Origin: RGIG1828 sp045654685
GTDB taxonomy: Bacteria > Bacillota > Clostridia > UMGS1810
Assembly (NCBI GenBank): GCA_045654685.1
Contig: JAZONV010000099.1
Span: 11,980-75,979, forward strand
DNA: 64,000 bases
Direction of reading: 5' to 3'
Of the stretch, positions 61,715-64,000 are shown in pieces. A program made the position numbers and the translations under genes. The stretch's first letter is position 1, and every line of letters begins with the position of its first letter. Below the pieces are notes generated by a model that saw only the letters and a program-made list of their open reading frames with translations, searched no databases and was not told where the DNA came from.

Positions 61715-62424
61715 TTATATTTCCTGCAATAGATTTGTATGACAAGAAAGCAGTGAGACTATTTAAAGGTGACTACGAACAAATGACAGTCTATAGTAAC
61801 AACCCTCCTGAGATTGCCAAAGATTTTACCTCTTGCGGTGCAACACATATTCATATTGTCGATTTAGAGGGAGCAAAAGACGGCTCAACCCCCAATCTTG
61901 AAGTTGTGAAAGAAATCAAAAAAGTATCAGGGCTTTTTTGCGAAATTGGCGGCGGAATAAGAGATATGGAGACCATCAGCAAATATGTTGATGCAGGTAT
62001 TGACAGAGTGATTCTCGGAACCGCGGCAGTGGAAAATGAAGATTTTGTAAAAGAAGCCGTGGAAAAATATGGCGAAAAAATTGCAATTGGAGCAGATATT
62101 AAAGACGGGTATGTTGCAATTAAAGGCTGGGTAGAAAAATCAGAATATGAGTGTTTTGAATTCTGCGAAAAAATGCAGAAAATCGGTGTCAGAACTCTTA
62201 TTTGCACGGATATTTCAAAAGACGGCGCAATGATGGGGACAAATCACGGACTATACAAAGACTTAAGCGAAAAATTTGATATGCAGATTGTTGCATCAGG
62301 TGGTGTTTCATCCATTGATGATGTCAAAAAACTTTCTGCCCTTGGGATATACGGTGCCATAATCGGCAAAGCGTATTATACAAAAGCAATTTCCTTAAAA
62401 GAAGCAATTGAGGTGGCAAAATGA
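61711..62424 (+). CDS. hisA: Phosphoribosylformimino-AICAR-P isomerase
   Basis: 237 residues, beta/alpha barrel. N-terminal 'IFPAIDLYDKKAVRLFKGDY' (catalytic Asp), 'IEIGGGIRDMETI'-type phosphate loop ('CEIGGGIRDMETISKYVDAGIDRVILGTAA'), 'CTDISKDGAMMGTN' (second Asp) and 'VASGGVSSIDDV'. Overlaps hisH and hisF by 4 bp each. Confidence 0.96.
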   Translation: MIIFPAIDLYDKKAVRLFKGDYEQMTVYSNNPPEIAKDFTSCGATHIHIVDLEGAKDGSTPNLEVVKEIKKVSGLFCEIGGGIRDMETISKYVDAGIDRVILGTAAVENEDFVKEAVEKYGEKIAIGADIKDGYVAIKGWVEKSEYECFEFCEKMQKIGVRTLICTDISKDGAMMGTNHGLYKDLSEKFDMQIVASGGVSSIDDVKKLSALGIYGAIIGKAYYTKAISLKEAIEVAK

Positions 62425-63179
62425 TAACAAAAAGAATTATCCCCTGCCTGGATGTTAAAGATGGCAGAGTGGTTAAAGGTGTTAATTTTAAAGGGCTTTC
62501 AGATGTTTCATCCCCCGTTGAACTTGCAAAATTCTACACCGAAAACGGTGCAGACGAACTTGTGTTTTATGACATTACTGCATCGGCAGAGGGCAGAGCA
62601 CTTTTTACTGATATTCTGTGTGAAGCCGCAAGTTCTGTTTTCATTCCCCTGACAGTTGGTGGAGGAATCAATACTCTTGATGATTTTGACAGGGTGCTCA
62701 AATGCGGAGCAGACAAAGTAAGCGTAAACTCAGGTGCCATAAAAAATCCCAATCTCATCTATGAGGCTGCTAAAAGGTATGGAGATCAGTGTGTTGTTAT
62801 TTCCGCCGACGTTAAAAGAGTGGACGGGATTTTCAGGGTGTTTGCAAAAGGCGGAAGAGAAAACACAGGTATGGAAGCCATAGCCTGGATAAAACATTGT
62901 GTTGATTCAGGTGCCGGCGAGGTTGTTTTAAATTCCATTGATACCGACGGTGTCAAGGGCGGATTTGATCTTGAAATGCTTGAAAAGGTGTGTGAAGTTG
63001 TAAACGTTCCGGTTATTGCTTCGGGCGGTGCAGGGTGCATCGACGACTTTACCCGTCTTTTTAAGACTCTGCCAAAAGTTGATGCAGGTTTGGCGGCGTC
63101 AATTTTCCACTTTGGAGAAGTCAGCATATCTGACCTTAAAGAAGAACTGAAAAACCAGGGAATCCCTGTTAGAATATGA
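62421..63179 (+). CDS. hisF: Imidazole glycerol phosphate synthase, cyclase subunit
   Basis: 252 residues, HisA-like barrel. 'IPCLDVKDGRVVKGVNFKGL', 'PLTVGGGINTLDDFDRVLKCGADKVSVNSGA', 'VLNSIDTDGVKGGFDLEM' (catalytic Asp) and 'VIASGGAGCIDDF'. Makes imidazole glycerol phosphate and AICAR with HisH. Confidence 0.96.
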   Translation: MITKRIIPCLDVKDGRVVKGVNFKGLSDVSSPVELAKFYTENGADELVFYDITASAEGRALFTDILCEAASSVFIPLTVGGGINTLDDFDRVLKCGADKVSVNSGAIKNPNLIYEAAKRYGDQCVVISADVKRVDGIFRVFAKGGRENTGMEAIAWIKHCVDSGAGEVVLNSIDTDGVKGGFDLEMLEKVCEVVNVPVIASGGAGCIDDFTRLFKTLPKVDAGLAASIFHFGEVSISDLKEELKNQGIPVRI

Positions 63180-63197
63180 TTTTGTGAGGTTTTAATT

Positions 63198-63848
63198 ATG
63201 ATTAATATTAACGAACTTAAATTTGATGAAAAGGGACTTATTCCCGCAATTATTGTTGATTCTGTTACAAAAGAAGTGCTCACTTTAGCCTATATGAACA
63301 AAGAAAGTCTTGAAATCTCTATGGAAAAAGGACTTACATGTTTTTGGAGCAGATCAAGAAATGAACTCTGGCTTAAGGGTGAGACAAGCGGAAACTATCA
63401 GCACATTGTTTCAATTACTGCTGACTGCGACGGTGATGCTCTTAAGGTGGTTGTGGAAAAAGACGGCCCTGCATGTCACCTGGGGAATGAAAGTTGCTTT
63501 GAATATCCCCTCTTTGCAAGCGATGACAAAAGTGAATTTTCTCTCCAAGGTCTTATGAAACTTATTGAAGGAAGAAAACTTGACAAAAAAGAAGGTTCTT
63601 ACACCACATATCTTTTTGAAAAGGGAATTGACAAAATTCTCAAAAAGGTTGGCGAAGAATGTACAGAAGTTATTATTGCTGCAAAAGACAATGACATAAA
63701 AGAAACTGTATATGAAGTGGCTGACCTTGCATATCACGTTATGGTAATGATGACAGAGATGGGAATAAGCCTTGAAGATATTCATAAAGAACTTGCTTCA
63801 AGACATGTTATTGACCATAAGGTAAAGCAGGAAAAAATGACAAAATAA
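63198..63848 (+). CDS. hisI: Bifunctional PR-AMP cyclohydrolase / PR-ATP pyrophosphatase
   Basis: 216 residues, a HisI-HisE fusion. HisI part: 'TLAYMNKESLEISMEKGLTCFWSRSRNELWLKGETSGN' and metal-binding 'DCDGDALKVVVEKDGPACHLGNESCF'. HisE part from about 115: 'GSYTTYLFEKGIDKILKKVGEECTEVIIAAKD...EVADLAYHVMVMM'. Carries steps 2 and 3 of the pathway and closes the operon. Confidence 0.95.
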   Translation: MININELKFDEKGLIPAIIVDSVTKEVLTLAYMNKESLEISMEKGLTCFWSRSRNELWLKGETSGNYQHIVSITADCDGDALKVVVEKDGPACHLGNESCFEYPLFASDDKSEFSLQGLMKLIEGRKLDKKEGSYTTYLFEKGIDKILKKVGEECTEVIIAAKDNDIKETVYEVADLAYHVMVMMTEMGISLEDIHKELASRHVIDHKVKQEKMTK

Positions 63849-63860
63849 TATATGTTTACA

Positions 63861-64000
63861 ATCGAGTAGGAGGCTAACCATTAGTTGATTAGCCGACCTC
63901 TCACACCACCATGCGTACCGTTCGGTACACGGCGGTTCAATCATATTGAGTGCAAAGACTTGTATGCCTCGGATATGTCATAATATCCACGGCGTGCAAG
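63861..64000 (-). mobile_element. Group II intron, 3' end (domains IV-VI; runs off window)
   Basis: On the minus strand, domain V is visible as ACCGCCGTGTACC-GAAC-GGTAC-GC-ATGGTGGT (tetraloop and two-base bulge; about 63934-63902), followed by a domain VI stem GGCTAA ... TTAGCC and the typical intron end CTACTCGAT at about 63861. The end of the intron-encoded protein lies just before domain V. The intron sits 13 bp after the hisIE stop, on the opposite strand; no his terminator is seen before it. Confidence 0.85.
63941..64000 (-). CDS. Group II intron reverse transcriptase/maturase, last 19 residues
   Basis: Partial frame ending at TGA 63943-63941. It reads '..ARRGYYDISEAYKSLHSI', which matches the usual C-terminal form of bacterial intron-encoded proteins (A/KAGYY.i...Y). 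The rest is off the right edge. Confidence 0.7.
   Translation of the reverse strand, partial: LARRGYYDISEAYKSLHSI

Overview
The window is a low-GC, gene-dense stretch of a Clostridia-type Firmicutes chromosome. Support for this comes from a sigma-G gene fragment, a T-box leader, type III glutamine synthetase, rubrerythrin, WalRK with YycH/YycI-like partners, an IreB homologue, SLH domains and a split B12 methionine synthase. The species cannot be named from sequence alone. Most genes have a clear Shine-Dalgarno site, and many intergenic gaps end in strong rho-independent terminators.

Region by region: (1) 1-3337 is the right end of a prophage-like element carrying an RNA ligase homologue, an atypical TnpB, an ImmA/IrrE peptidase divergent from a small Xre regulator, and a DNA-binding-like protein. 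It abuts, in frame, the 3' two thirds of sigG, so sigG appears to be interrupted. (2) 3.9-8.7 kb holds an amidophosphoribosyltransferase paralogue without the N-terminal Cys, then a methionine synthase reactivation protein and a core MetH. (3) 8.7-19.4 kb holds small housekeeping genes, a remarkable hairpin array, a polar amino acid ABC transporter, UppP, glutamine synthetase III and cardiolipin synthase. (4) 19.5-25 kb holds rubrerythrin, tRNA-Ser, an McrB-like ATPase with an unrecognised partner, a DUF1858 protein, a patatin and a radical SAM protein. (5) 25-39.4 kb is cell-envelope and ion homeostasis: an SLH/YcdB protein, TrkA-TrkH, an O-antigen-ligase-like protein, IreB, an AMIN/amidase, YbaB and a wal operon. 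(6) 39.5-41.3 kb holds tRNA-Arg, tRNA-Pro and a decayed phage-type polyvalent ADP-ribosyltransferase gene. (7) 41.5-56 kb holds GAPDH, cyclophilin, GNAT, an MBL hydrolase, a DegT aminotransferase, a sodium symporter behind a Tyr-type T-box, SulP, and a sugar or polyol cluster (Gfo/Idh/MocA plus two TIM-barrel epimerases; GH39 plus serine hydrolase). (8) 56.3-63.9 kb is a complete ten-step histidine operon hisZGDCBHAF-IE, followed by the 3' end of a group II intron on the opposite strand.

The most interesting signals are five. The sigG gene is interrupted by a mobile element at a palindromic site. Arrays of heterogeneous short hairpins occur, one of them bounded by inverted repeats. The his operon and the amino acid ABC transporter share a promoter/operator signature. 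A tyrosine-type T-box controls a sodium:solute symporter usually named for proline. An McrB-like two-gene module has an unrecognised partner.
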